The notes below the pieces were generated by a model. The model searched no databases. It was not told the origin of the DNA and worked only from the letters and a program-made list of their open reading frames with translations. Below are positions 26,301 to 35,678 of a stretch of 64,000 bases of DNA, one piece after another. The DNA is from Linepithema humile. Its lineage: Eukaryota; Arthropoda; Insecta; Hymenoptera; Formicidae. Within the stretch, counting starts at the first letter, position 1; each line of letters opens with the position of its first letter. Both the position numbers and the translations under genes were made by a program. Location: positions 5,715,001 through 5,779,000 of the forward strand of contig NC_090132.1 of NCBI RefSeq assembly GCF_040581485.1. Direction: 5' to 3'.

Positions 26301-26942
26301 TATATCCATTTTTTAAGACAGTATCTTGATATAAGTGGCATTTAAGTAATTTTAATACATGTGCATACACTTCATTTTAAGTTCGGTGAGCGTGGAGCAA
26401 TGTCGTGATCTTAACGCAATGGTTCTCTTCACGGTGATGGATCACGATGTTCTCACGGCAAACGATTTCGCTGGGGAAGCTTTCCTAGGACTCAATACCA
26501 TTCCTGGCGTCGTCGACACGAACACCAGTATAGACAACTTCCACGGCCTCAAGCATCAAGAATTACCACTTATGCACCAGAAAAATCGAAGTGAGCGGCG
26601 AATTAATCGTTATAGAATTTCACGTAGGATTTACGAATGGCAAAATTGACAAAACTATGACTTACAAATCTCCCAGTTCATGGATATTCGGATGTCGATA
26701 AATTTTTACACATTTAAAAATCTGCAAATCTATAAATATTTAAAGATGTAGATTTTATGGCAACGCAAAACAGAATTTTACTTTATTTTTATATTAAAAC
26801 AATGCTTTATTTCTCGTGCAGTTTAATTCTGTATTTTTCGTTTCTAGATCATCCGATCCTTCAGATACTGGAAACCCGAATCGGCGACAAAATGGCCCTC
26901 GACTTTGTGAAGAAGCAGAAACAACGATTCGCCACCACTTAA
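8682..26942 (+). CDS. stac: BAIAP3/Munc13-4 family priming factor (staccato-like), 24 exons, 5' end missing
   Basis: Exons that join in frame with GT-AG borders: 8682-8853, 11143-11310, 11436-11502, 11936-12125, 14099-14236, 14369-14413, 14623-14779, 17678-17881, 18299-18457, 18570-18739, 18895-19002, 19131-19280, 19582-19633, 20290-20331, 23157-23299, 23470-23686, 23820-23894, 24156-24257, 24714-24929, 25388-25603, 25671-25865, 25933-26177, 26382-26590, 26848-26942 (TAA). Together they give about 1177 residues. Order: N-terminal helix region, C2A (about 114-350), MUN region with MHD1 and MHD2 (about 430-995), C2B (about 1003-1140). There is no C1 domain, as in BAIAP3 and Munc13-4 and unlike Unc-13/Munc13-1. 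The family tethers and primes dense-core or lysosome-related vesicles by acting on SNAREs; the fly gene stac acts in tracheal tube fusion. The first visible exon starts inside a codon, so at least one upstream exon is missing. The family call is very sure; the paralogue name is an inference. Confidence 0.94.
11436..17881 (+). CDS. stac: stac-like exons 3-8: C2A domain
   Basis: Six exons build the C2A domain. Exon 3 carries the first strand ([16 protein letters not shown]). Exon 4 opens with [14 protein letters not shown], then a Pro/Ser/Thr and His-rich insert of about 45 residues. Exon 5 ends with [16 protein letters not shown], exon 6 has [15 protein letters not shown], exon 7 DHDDES and [10 protein letters not shown], and exon 8 [11 protein letters not shown]. 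Aspartates expected to bind calcium are present in the KDVNG/SDPY loop and in the WDHDDE loop, so C2A is probably calcium-responsive. The insert between the third and fourth strands is longer and more basic than I would expect in vertebrates. The intron between exons 7 and 8 hosts the large inverted repeat. Confidence 0.9.
12126..14098 (+). other. Intron 4 of the stac-like gene, with an exon-like block
   Basis: An intron of about 2 kb, mostly AT-rich. The block 13141-13587 is clearly GC-richer and in frame 1 reads as protein-like sequence for about 149 codons with a single internal TAA at 13408. It cannot be spliced to exon 4 in phase, so it is not a simple cassette of the host gene. See the separate pseudogene entry and finding. 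Confidence 0.5.
13141..13587 (+). pseudogene. Protein-like reading frame with one stop, nested in an intron
   Basis: The first part reads [20 protein letters not shown] followed by Ser-, Gly- and Lys-containing sequence and a hydrophobic stretch ([16 protein letters not shown]); then comes TAA. The same frame resumes with [20 protein letters not shown] and [20 protein letters not shown] and ends at TGA 13585-13587. Composition is unlike the low-complexity frames around it. I do not recognise a family. It may be a decayed gene copy, a two-exon nested gene with a very short intron, or chance in GC-richer DNA. Confidence 0.3.
14260..14275 (+). repeat. Poly-C tract
   Basis: Sixteen C in a row, 23 bases after a donor (14237) in the intron between stac-like exons 5 and 6. 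Long C runs are rare in this AT-rich region and prone to length variation; the G-rich complement could affect polymerase or splicing. Confidence 0.9.
15088..16245 (+). repeat. Tandem array, 153-bp unit, left arm
   Basis: The unit start TGCTCAGTATAAACTCCAAG or a close variant recurs at 15268, 15421, 15574, 15727, 15880, 16033 and 16186, exactly 153 bases apart. The period is divisible by three, so one frame stays open for 340 codons (15267-16289) as a 51-residue repeat containing [11 protein letters not shown] and VRAIIDVV. Units fall into two classes, one with [10 protein letters not shown] and one with QRDTS..TE, partly alternating, which suggests a higher-order duplication. An earlier, diverged unit has a TAG. 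Confidence 0.88.
16572..17397 (-). repeat. Tandem array, 153-bp unit, right arm (inverted)
   Basis: About 5.4 units, the reverse complement of the left array. On the minus strand the same 51-residue repeat is open (17413-16358, 351 codons including non-repeat ends), with [20 protein letters not shown] as the commonest form. Neighbouring units in this arm are more alike than units across arms, pointing to local homogenisation or recent expansion. Confidence 0.85.
18299..25865 (+). CDS. stac: stac-like exons 9-21: MUN domain (MHD1 and MHD2)
   Basis: Thirteen exons encode the alpha-helical MUN region that in this family opens syntaxin and primes SNARE assembly. Recognisable landmarks are [21 protein letters not shown] (start of the region), [43 protein letters not shown], the MHD1 part around [20 protein letters not shown] and [19 protein letters not shown], and the MHD2 part beginning [20 protein letters not shown] and [20 protein letters not shown]. 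All junctions keep frame. Exon 18 (24156-24257) has a second in-frame donor 12 bases further on. Exon 14 is a 42-base microexon, listed on its own. Confidence 0.92.
20017..20179. mobile_element. Possible short DNA element with AGAGTGTCC / GGACACGCT ends
   Basis: AGAGTGTCCC near 20017 and its near reverse complement GGACACGCT at 20168-20176 frame about 160 AT-rich bases. Such ends resemble those of many small insect DNA elements. The match is only about nine bases, so this is weak. Confidence 0.3.
20290..20331 (+). CDS. stac: 42-base microexon of the stac-like gene
   Basis: Between exon 19582-19633 and exon 23157-23299, both phase 0 at the facing ends, a 14-codon segment is bounded by CATAG and GAG|GTACTT and reads [14 protein letters not shown] in phase 0. 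Joined to the exon before it, this gives [18 protein letters not shown], which matches the family pattern 'LERLVAEE...LTEEL' at this point of BAIAP3. It can be skipped without a frame change, so a cassette exon is possible, but the family match argues that it is normally included. Confidence 0.72.
20546..20581. repeat. Perfect 14-bp hairpin
   Basis: ATAGTATAGCTATA and its exact reverse complement are separated by eight bases (ATATATCC). It may be a small element relic or chance in AT-rich DNA. Confidence 0.6.
25933..26942 (+). CDS. stac: stac-like exons 22-24: C2B domain and C terminus
   Basis: Exons 25933-26177, 26382-26590 and 26848-26942 encode C2[21 protein letters not shown] contains the first calcium-loop aspartates, [16 protein letters not shown] the middle strands, and [20 protein letters not shown] the second aspartate loop. 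The last exon gives [20 protein letters not shown] and stops at TAA 26940-26942. The closing FVKK helix agrees with the end of vertebrate BAIAP3. All the classical C2 calcium-ligand positions that I can place are acidic. Confidence 0.93.
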
Positions 26943-27240
26943 GCGCATTACGCGCTGAGAAAAGAAGAAAAGAAAATAACGGCGATGCATCGCAATCGCC
27001 ATCAAGACATATACTAATCTTATGAGTCAATGGAAAAGGTCGAGGAAGAGAAGGAGAAGGAAAAAATCCATCCCTGCGGTATATCGTCGACTTTCACTGT
27101 CTCTCACGCACTTTACCTTTCTGCCTATCTTTCTACTAGCCTTCATCCCAAAGATCTGTCAGATCTATTTCAATGTAAATCGTGTTGAATATAATTGGTG
27201 TTGGTTATAAAAAGAAATAAAAAAAAAGAGAAAAAGAGAA
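26943..27240 (+). terminator. Probable 3' UTR and poly(A) signal of the stac-like gene
   Basis: No frame continues after the TAA. An AATAAA at 27216-27221 lies about 275 bases past the stop, within a run of A-rich sequence; further AATAAA-like motifs follow at about 27240-27260. Either could end the transcript. The open frames seen here have no exon borders or family likeness. Confidence 0.45.
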
Positions 27241-29510
27241 TAAAAGAGAATAAAAAGAAGAATGTAATGGAAGAAGAATTAAGAAAAATATATCAGAACT
27301 ATTTTTGTGTCGAAGGAAAGATGTAGAGCAAGGCGATGCAGCACGCGCGGAAACAGTAAAACACGTCGGTGTGACGTAACTAAGGATAAATATTTAAAAG
27401 CTATCTCGTCGAGCTCGAAACAGCACCGAAGCGACCGTAAAGTTCTTTATTTTATACAAGGAGGATATTTATGTATGTCACTCTCGCAATTGCGAGCGTT
27501 TAGGAATTTTCCGAGAGAAAGCACAAATGCTGGATAGCCTGAAAGAACATAGCTTTTCTTTGCGGTTGCGCGACTTGACTTTCGTCTGTCGAGTATCAAT
27601 TGCGAACAGAAATTGAAGTTTCCATGATAAAAATATAAATATATATTGTATGATGGCTTTCCTCGAATCGAATTATTTTCGCAAACAACCTCTATATAAA
27701 GAGAAAGTCATCAAAATTGCTCATGGAAATTTTTTTAATTACGCAGAATTGATTCGCGACAAATTTGAGAGGAAAATAAAAATCTTACTATTTTCTCAAA
27801 TTAGAGCAGATATTTTTTATAAAAATCATAAAAATTTATTAAAATGCATAAATTGTTCTGTCTTCTGAACAATGTACAACGAATAATAACATTAATTACT
27901 AAGATATTGACCAATCAAATTATTGAACAGAAGTAAAATATATTCTCAATAATATACTCAACATTAAAAGAACATCGAGCTTTAATCTCTTTCTCTCTAA
28001 AGATATTGTCACGATAAAGGTTATTTTTAATGCAAGTTAAAATAAAATTGCTCTAAAAAATTCTCTAATTACGTGCTTTTCCTCTCCGAAAAGCAGCCGC
28101 GCCGCTTCGGCGTTGCTTCGACAACGGATCGAGCACCGGAAGGTTGATAATACAATATTTTTCTTACTCGTCATTGGCTAAAGCCTCTTTCTATCTTTTC
28201 ATCACTTAATTCTACACTTTCTAAAGAACTGTCAACGTGACTCTTTTTGCTGGACGTATCACTTATGTGACAAAAGCAAAAATGCTTCTTTCAAATGCTG
28301 TACTTTGCAATCTTTTCGAAACAAAAAAATGTGGTTCGGCAAAAACAAATTTTATTCTCAAACTTACTGCGAGTGAAAATTGTAAGCAACTGTATTTCTC
28401 GTTCAGAAAGCGTTCTCTGTATCGTCTTCAACATAAGAATGTTTTTATTGACTTTATTTTGCTCATATGTAATGTCTGTACGACTTTTCTACGCGACGCT
28501 GACGAATTCTTCGTAACTAACATCAACATTTGGCTTTTAATAATTGGATAAAAAATAAGGAAGGTTAAAAACAGAAATTAATGTTAAATTAATGTTAAAT
28601 TTGTATTGTGGTCCAAATTTCAATCGTATTAGATTGCCATGAAGCGACGAATTATGATCAAAATAACATACCCGTCTTGCCAAATATGCCAAGCAAGTTC
28701 AATGAAATTTATTTGTTTATAATAATTTATATAAACAATTTAGAATAAACAAGCAGATATAATGCATTATATCTAAGGGCGGTCGCGACTCTATTTCAAT
28801 AAAATTGACAATGCAAACAAATCAGATTTGTAAAGAATTGAAGATAGAAGAAGGCATGGAAAGGCAAACGGGAAAGGATTCAATCGAACGCACACAAGTC
28901 AATTTTTTCTAATCTAACGCACGTATCACGCGCGCGCGAGCGCACATTGTTACGTATACAAAAGAAAAGAAAACGCCCTGCGTAACACACCTTTGTATTT
29001 CGCACGCCTTGTATAACAAATGCGAAGAGATAAAAGATAAAAGAAATGATTATGAAGAACAACCCTCGAAGATTCGTCTGTCCGATTTTCGATATATTTC
29101 GTGCATCGAATCCAATCGAACTCTACTATATTTGCTTTTTCAACCTTTTTCAACCACCAAAAAGTATGTACGATCTATCTTGTATCGTGAGACGAATAAA
29201 TTAATATAAATGTACGTTTGATTGAATAATAATCTTTTCTGACTGACCACCTGGACAGCAAAATTTTATTATTTTTCTATTTAATGCAAATAATAATTAT
29301 TAATATTTAATAGAAATTTGAGAAGCTAAGCATTAAGGAGTGTAAATATTTTTTACTCCTGTTAATATTTCAAAGCTGGATATTGAGAGATATAAATTTC
29401 AATAGTATTGATTTGATTTCTTAATATTTACTGGCTTGTATGGATAAAAAGATCTTTTTTTTAGAATTTAGAAAAATAATTTAGTGCACATTTAATAAAC
29501 AATTGAATTA
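27241..29510. other. Convergent intergenic region, no gene recognised
   Basis: Lies between the 3' ends of the stac-like gene (+) and DNAL1 (-). It is AT-rich with short GC-richer patches, for example around 28090-28140 and a CG-alternating patch at 28925-28945. Frames of up to about 100 codons occur on both strands but have low-complexity composition, no plausible splice borders, and no family I recognise. Confidence 0.5.
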
Positions 29511-29516
29511 TTTATT
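29511..29516 (-). terminator. Poly(A) signal of Dnal1
   Basis: TTTATT on the plus strand reads AATAAA on the minus strand, about 70 bases downstream of the DNAL1 stop codon. This is a normal spacing for a short 3' UTR. Confidence 0.55.
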
Positions 29517-29584
29517 TTTTGTAATTAAAAATAATAAGGATATAAATTAAACGTATAAAATAAATAAAATGTGCTGTCAAAAAA

Positions 29585-31306
29585 TTAGCCAGTTTCTTGA
29601 TTAAGTGAATCATCCAGCGGACTGTCAATCTTGGTTGATTGAATCATGACTGGATTCTCTTCCGTTCGTATTATGGGTTCACCATCGAGCTTTTCCAAAC
29701 ATGGCAAACGTCGCGCAACTTCAGTTCTCCATTGCTCTACCTGAAAAGTTTCTATATAAATATTTTGTTTTTTTTTTTATATTGTATATTATGTTAAAAA
29801 ATTTATTACTAACAAAATAAAACTTTTATGTTTTGTAATACTTATTAGAAAACATATTAGTAAATGATACCTCGAGACTTTCATATAACGGATTGCCGAC
29901 AAAAACTAGATCCTGAAGATTTGATAGTTCTTGTAGTCTTGCAAATTCATTCCACTCTTTCACTAAGTTGTTAGACATGTAAAGTACACGAAGATTCCTC
30001 ATCACTTGAATGCCTTTTATCTTCTCAATAAGATTATAAGAAAGCCAAAGCTCTTCGAGAGTGTCACCTAAAGGTTCGAGACCGGCGAAACCTTTGATTA
30101 AATTTCGACCCAATGACAAAATCTTTAAATTTTTCAGAGTCCCAATGCCTACAAAGAAAAAGCACAATATATTTAGACTAATTGTAAGATTTAAATTCTA
30201 TTTATACAAAAAACAATATTCTTATGTGTTCTAATTATTATCGGAATTAAAATTTTATTACAAATTAATATAATATTAAAATTTGTGTAATTCATATTAT
30301 AACAATTAATAAAATTAATAAAAAAGTATAAAATAAGTAAACAACATTACAAGAAAATTTAAGTTAGGGTATTGCAAGCGATATTGGAGAAGCGTCTGTC
30401 GACTGTCAAGATTAAACGATCAAGTTATCGTCTCCGGAAATCACATGACACACTGTAATGAACAGTGACATAATCACAGTGAATAAATCGGTGACAACAA
30501 TTAAAGACATTAATGCGCATCCTCGCACAATTTGTTCGCAATGACGTGAAAGTTATAATCATATTTACATTATAATTGCATTGCATGTTATTGAGACAGT
30601 CACCCGCTTTAATATGCATTATGCATGCACCAATTGACATAAGTCCGAATATGCATCAATTCTGATGCGGTGTTTAAAATGTGTATCGTAATTTACATAA
30701 ATCGATCGTTTCATGAATAGCCGCTGATGAATCGATATGAGACATAGTAAGAGCAGTAAGAAGGATTTTTTGCTTTTACAAATGTATATGTAATACATAA
30801 ATTTAAAGAAGAGATATGCATTGCTTTTTAGACAGGCATTTTTAATTTGACATAAAAAAAGATATAATTTACTTAGTTAATATTAATTAATGAAAAAAAA
30901 TGCGCACACATCTTAGTAATATTTATAAAATATGCATTTAATAGAACTAATTTATTGAGTTGGTAATTTTATGGCTAAATAATTCTTTATATATACATAA
31001 TATAGTTTGTTTTTTAGCATTTTTACTGTTCTAATTTACGATTAATGTCATTAATTATATTATTATTTACTAGAAATGATATTAATAAATATATTAATAT
31101 ATTTTACCTGCAACTTTTTCAATCATGTTTGTTGATAGAAAAAGTTTTTCACAATTGGCCAAAGTTGCTAATGCATTATCCATCTTTTCTATTGGCGGCC
31201 ACTGAAAGCTTAAAATTATTTCTGTCGCTGTAGCTGCCGTTTGTTCATTTTCTTCCTCCCAACGCCGTATAGCTTCTTTACATGTGGTTGGTTTTCCAAC
31301 TGCCAT
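29585..31306 (-). CDS. Dnal1: Dynein axonemal light chain 1 (LRR protein), complete
   Basis: Three exons on the minus strand: 31306-31108, 30148-29871 and 29740-29585 (TAA at 29587-29585). They join in frame (1 + 2 base split, then phase 0) to 210 residues; vertebrate DNAL1 has about 190. The start [19 protein letters not shown] matches the family's 'TTIKEALxRWEEK' opening. [20 protein letters not shown] and [10 protein letters not shown] form the first leucine-rich repeats. Exon 2 has [47 protein letters not shown] and [11 protein letters not shown]. Exon 3 ends the LRR cap and adds an acidic tail slightly longer than usual. DNAL1 binds the outer-arm dynein gamma heavy chain and tubulin; in insects it should serve sperm flagella and ciliated sensory neurons. 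The frame is open upstream of the chosen ATG to another ATG at 31390, but homology starts at the chosen one. The identity is very sure. Confidence 0.96.
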
Positions 31307-34300
31307 GAATGGATTGCAATAATATATCTTTCCGAGATATCGACAAAGGCTTCTAAAAATATCTAAAATATTTTCACACATTACAAACACGTAAAATATA
31401 ACAAAATAAATGTTTAACTATCATTTTTCTTTTTAATATATAGAAATTTTAATATATAGAAAATATATTAGAAGATCGTGATGTACTCAATATATAAATG
31501 CAAGAGCATAATTAATTAATAATATGTTAACAAAGTACTTTATTAATTAAATATGATTGATTAATGTAATATTGTATTAATATACAATATATGCTAATAA
31601 TAATTAACGCAGTTAACAAATGCCAAAAATAAATCATACTGTGCAATTTCATATATTATGTGTTAATCTATAAATTATTGTATCTTGCATATAACGTATA
31701 TGTAACTACCTTGTATACACAGCTATAAACAATAACGTTACAAATATAACGTTAGAAATATCCAATTTTGCATCTTTCTTCATTAATATACGAAACTGGA
31801 GCGTTATATTTTCTTAATGAAAACTTGAACTAATTTAATGCATTTTCCAGGTGCACTCTTTATCTCTCGTCAGTCCTTTAAGTACATTCTCCACAGTTCC
31901 TTGGCACTGTCAGATACAGGGTGCGTTTCAGCGTTACGAGGAACCGGCACTTGTTTTCCTCGGTCGCATGGCAATCTGCCACGGCCAAAGGCTGGCAATA
32001 TCTGGTACCAAGCAAAATAATCAATGCGCAAAACGCATGCGTCTGGCGGGAATATTTATCAACCAAATGACGCGACGCTAATGATTTACGATAGATATTG
32101 GCTCGGAAAAAAAATAAGCAGGGTCCGAAAAAAAACGCGCACTAGACGTGCGATCAATAAGGGATGACGCGCGTTAATTCCTCTGCGTGGTTAAAGAAGC
32201 AACGTTAATAATAATAGCGGAAACAATAAAAGAAGCTCGTGCTAGCTTGTATATAACTAGATTTATAGATCACTTCATTTTTACTGCATAGTTAAATTTG
32301 TAGTATTTTCAGTACCGACGAATATAAAGTATTATTACAATTATTATTCTTAAATTCTTTGATAAATTTATTATCATTTTTTTTGCAGATAAAAAATCAA
32401 AGAAACTATTATTTGCTTCAATTTTTTAACATGTAATATTTAATAGCTTGATTAATGTAAACCTCAAATCTTGAAACTTTAAAAAAATATAAAATTCTGT
32501 TACTTTATTTGCATACGAAAAATTGTTTAAATATTTTTTTATTTTAAATTAACTCTAACTATAGAAGTCTATCATGTCTTAACATGTTTTATTTAGAGAA
32601 GTTATAGTGATAAATTTCGAATTAATCCAGGAATTTACTGGTACACAATACTGCTTTTAACTATACATCAACCATCAGTATAAATCAATAAATTTATAGA
32701 TCCATAAATCTACGTACATTGACAAATGTGCGCATTGTTGAATATGGGCATGGCATGATTCATGCATCACATAAAAACTTTTACTGTTATACGTTAAAAT
32801 AAACGGAATGTCAAAACTAACAGATCTTCTACATCATGATATCGGATCGTTGCAGCAGAAATTTTTCTCAGCATTTTATTAATAAAGGGCTGGCAGTATT
32901 GTCACGTCACGTATTACAGCGAGCAGACACAATGACACTTTAATGCTAAATTACATTCACAACTTTCGGGAAAAAATGCTAATGGCACGAATGAACATGG
33001 AAGTTCACCGGCGGCGTAACTTTAATTGCGAGAGCTTCAATCGAATTGGACAAAACAACCCGTGAACTTATCGCTTCTTACATTGTTATTTTAATTTGTT
33101 ACTTTTTAATGAGCTCTAAAATGAGAGCTGAACAATTTGTATATTCTTCGAAAGGAAAGTTACGTCACCAAGTTACGCGTTCTCGCAGGTAACATGATAA
33201 ATTAACAACAAATAAATATATCGATAATATGATATACGTATAATAATAGATTATACAGTGCGATATACTCATGGGGCTTACACCAAGTTAGCTTAAATTA
33301 CAAAAATATTCAAAGGCACTTGATAAGAATCTTCGGCTTCTCGTTGAGAGACATTTCGGGATAAACTCCTTAAACACAAAATTCACACAACGCGTTTTTG
33401 TCGCATCTCGCACACTTAACACTAACGATCGATTAATTGCATGACGATAATGATGATGATAACGAAGAATGCCGGAGGAAAATTCTTAATTTTTATTTGA
33501 ATCATTAAGAGTCAAAACACTTTTCAAAACGTTTATGTAACGAGAAAAAGGAAGTCTGTAATTTGCTACTGTAATCCGAAACGTTAAGTTTTCTTACATA
33601 TAGCCGAAGGACGATGAAATATTCACACAAGAAGAGCAAGGTTGCACGTCAAATTGGCGCATTGTTCCCGTCATATGGGTATACAACTTTATGCATTCTG
33701 ATTTTATGCTACATTCGTATAATTCGGATACACAGGCATAGAGTCGCAGAAAATAGACAGTTTTTATAGACACTCTCCTTAAAGATTCGAAAAGGATATC
33801 TCTCTGCAGAAGACTATAGTTTTTAGATACACAGTACGCGCTCTCTCGCATCGCGCGCGAGAAAACGCGCGACGCGAAAGATTTTATTTCCGTCGCGACA
33901 AAATGTTGTACACAAAATGCCGCATTAGTAAATTACATGTTATTTGGTTTCTTATAATATTTGGTATAAAATATATAATAGATATAAAAAATGTAATTAA
34001 TAAAATATTTAATTTGGAAATTTATAGAATTAGATCACATATCATATTAGATAACTGTCGAATAAGAATGATTTAATACACAGTTGTATAATACAATTTT
34101 TTTCATGTTTGGGATCGAAATATAAACGTACTCAATGCAATTATCTTTTTTACGATAAAAATGATAAAAATCTTATACTCGATATGTGGATTTAATAGCA
34201 TAAAGCTCATATCAAATTATGTATTGGAGATTGTAGATCGCGAATTGGAGATTGGAATTCGATTAATCAAGACTGATCAAGACAAAGTGGACCAAGATTG

Positions 34301-35330
34301 AGGTAACCTTATTGATCGCATTCTAATCTCCAATTCTGCAATCCTCAATCTCCAATATGTAGTCTGTCATGAGATTAAAAACGTACCGTATAATGTACTG
34401 ATAATGTTTCATTATATATATTTCACCTAATTATAATAAATATATTCACGATTTTTATGTACAAAACTTAATGTCGAATAACATTAGCATATTGCATAAA
34501 GTTAGCCGTAATACAATAACAAACTGTAGGAAGTCCATTTGAACAAGAGAAATTAATAACGCATTCGCGATAAAGGACAATTTAATGATGCAAGAATAGC
34601 AGCGGTATTTTGTTTGCAACAACATAATGCCGCCACGTGGTAGAATCGACACTCGTCAACGGGAGATTAAGAATACACATGTGTGTACATTTGTATAGAA
34701 CATGCTTGCACAAGTATACGCTTATATGTAAGTTTCGTATATATATGTACATACTATTTTTATGTACATGTACATAAAAAGATTAAGTAATTGGTCTTAT
34801 TATACAATAAGGTCGTAAACTTAACGGCGACAGGTTCACGCCATGGTCCAGTTTAAATCTTTCTTATCGTCACGATTGATTTGAACTTTTGATTGCATTG
34901 TTAATCTTTGATTGTTGCCAGTTTTTATATTCTGTTGATGTAACATGTAAGCGTTTGTTTCGCTGGAGCTCGCTCATTATAAGTATGGAACTAGAAAATT
35001 GTACGATAATTACTATCGATCATAAAATGTCAGCAACCAATAATATCTAGAAAAAAGTGGCATATAAATTATCAAAGTGTCGCGAATAATTTGATAATAC
35101 TGCTTAATTTTTTAACACAAAAAAGAATTAAACGGTTTTGTAGGAAGACAAAGTTTATGTCAAGGAAGTTGCTGAAAAACGATACCTTCTTGCATCTGAA
35201 ACGGAAAGGGTTAATCATTCACATTTCTCACTATGTAATTCTAGTTGAACGGGCGCGAAATCCAGCGACATTTTCTCCGCTTTCAGACCTCTCCTTAAAC
35301 GCCATTCGCGTTAATTTGCACTAATTGGCA
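31307..35330. other. Intergenic region upstream of Dnal1, no gene recognised
   Basis: About 4 kb between the DNAL1 start and the 3' end of the RGK gene. Mostly AT-rich. GC-richer patches at 31840-32200 and 33840-33900 have short open frames on both strands without family likeness. The Dnal1 promoter should lie just above 31306, but no clear core motif was seen. A small inverted repeat at 34222-34357 is listed on its own. Confidence 0.5.
34222..34357. repeat. Small inverted-repeat element (MITE-like)
   Basis: The left half (TATTGGAGATTG...GAATTGGAGATTGGAAT) recurs as an imperfect reverse complement in the right half (CTAATCTCCAATTCTGC...CAATCTCCAATA). The arms are about 55 bases and each carries two copies of the ATTGGAGATT word. 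No coding content. Target duplications were not evident. Confidence 0.55.
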
Positions 35331-35331
35331 C

Positions 35332-35337
35332 TTTATT
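35332..35337 (-). terminator. Candidate poly(A) signal of the RGK gene
   Basis: TTTATT (AATAAA on the minus strand) about 340 bases downstream of the RGK stop codon. It is the nearest good match that I saw, but other AT-rich hexamers could serve. Confidence 0.35.
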
Positions 35338-35678
35338 CACCCCATACTAATTGTATCCATTTTGGTCCTCGGACCATTCGTACTTCCTACAGGATAACGA
35401 AATACTCTCATAAATTCTATTGATTGCGAAGACTTGACGTTCGACTCTAAGCTTTAAACTACGTATTGTTTCAGATACGCATCCGTTTCATCCACTCAAA
35501 CTACATTCTCATAATTTTTACTTTGTTTTCTCCAAACGCACAAAAATTTCTCGACGAGCGCAAATTATATAATAATAGAATTCCGTTCGAGAAAGAAGCT
35601 TTTTCCAAGTCACATCATACTTACGTACTAATAAAACAGAAGTCGGATAGCCTGACTCCAATTTCTTATCGCTGTTGC

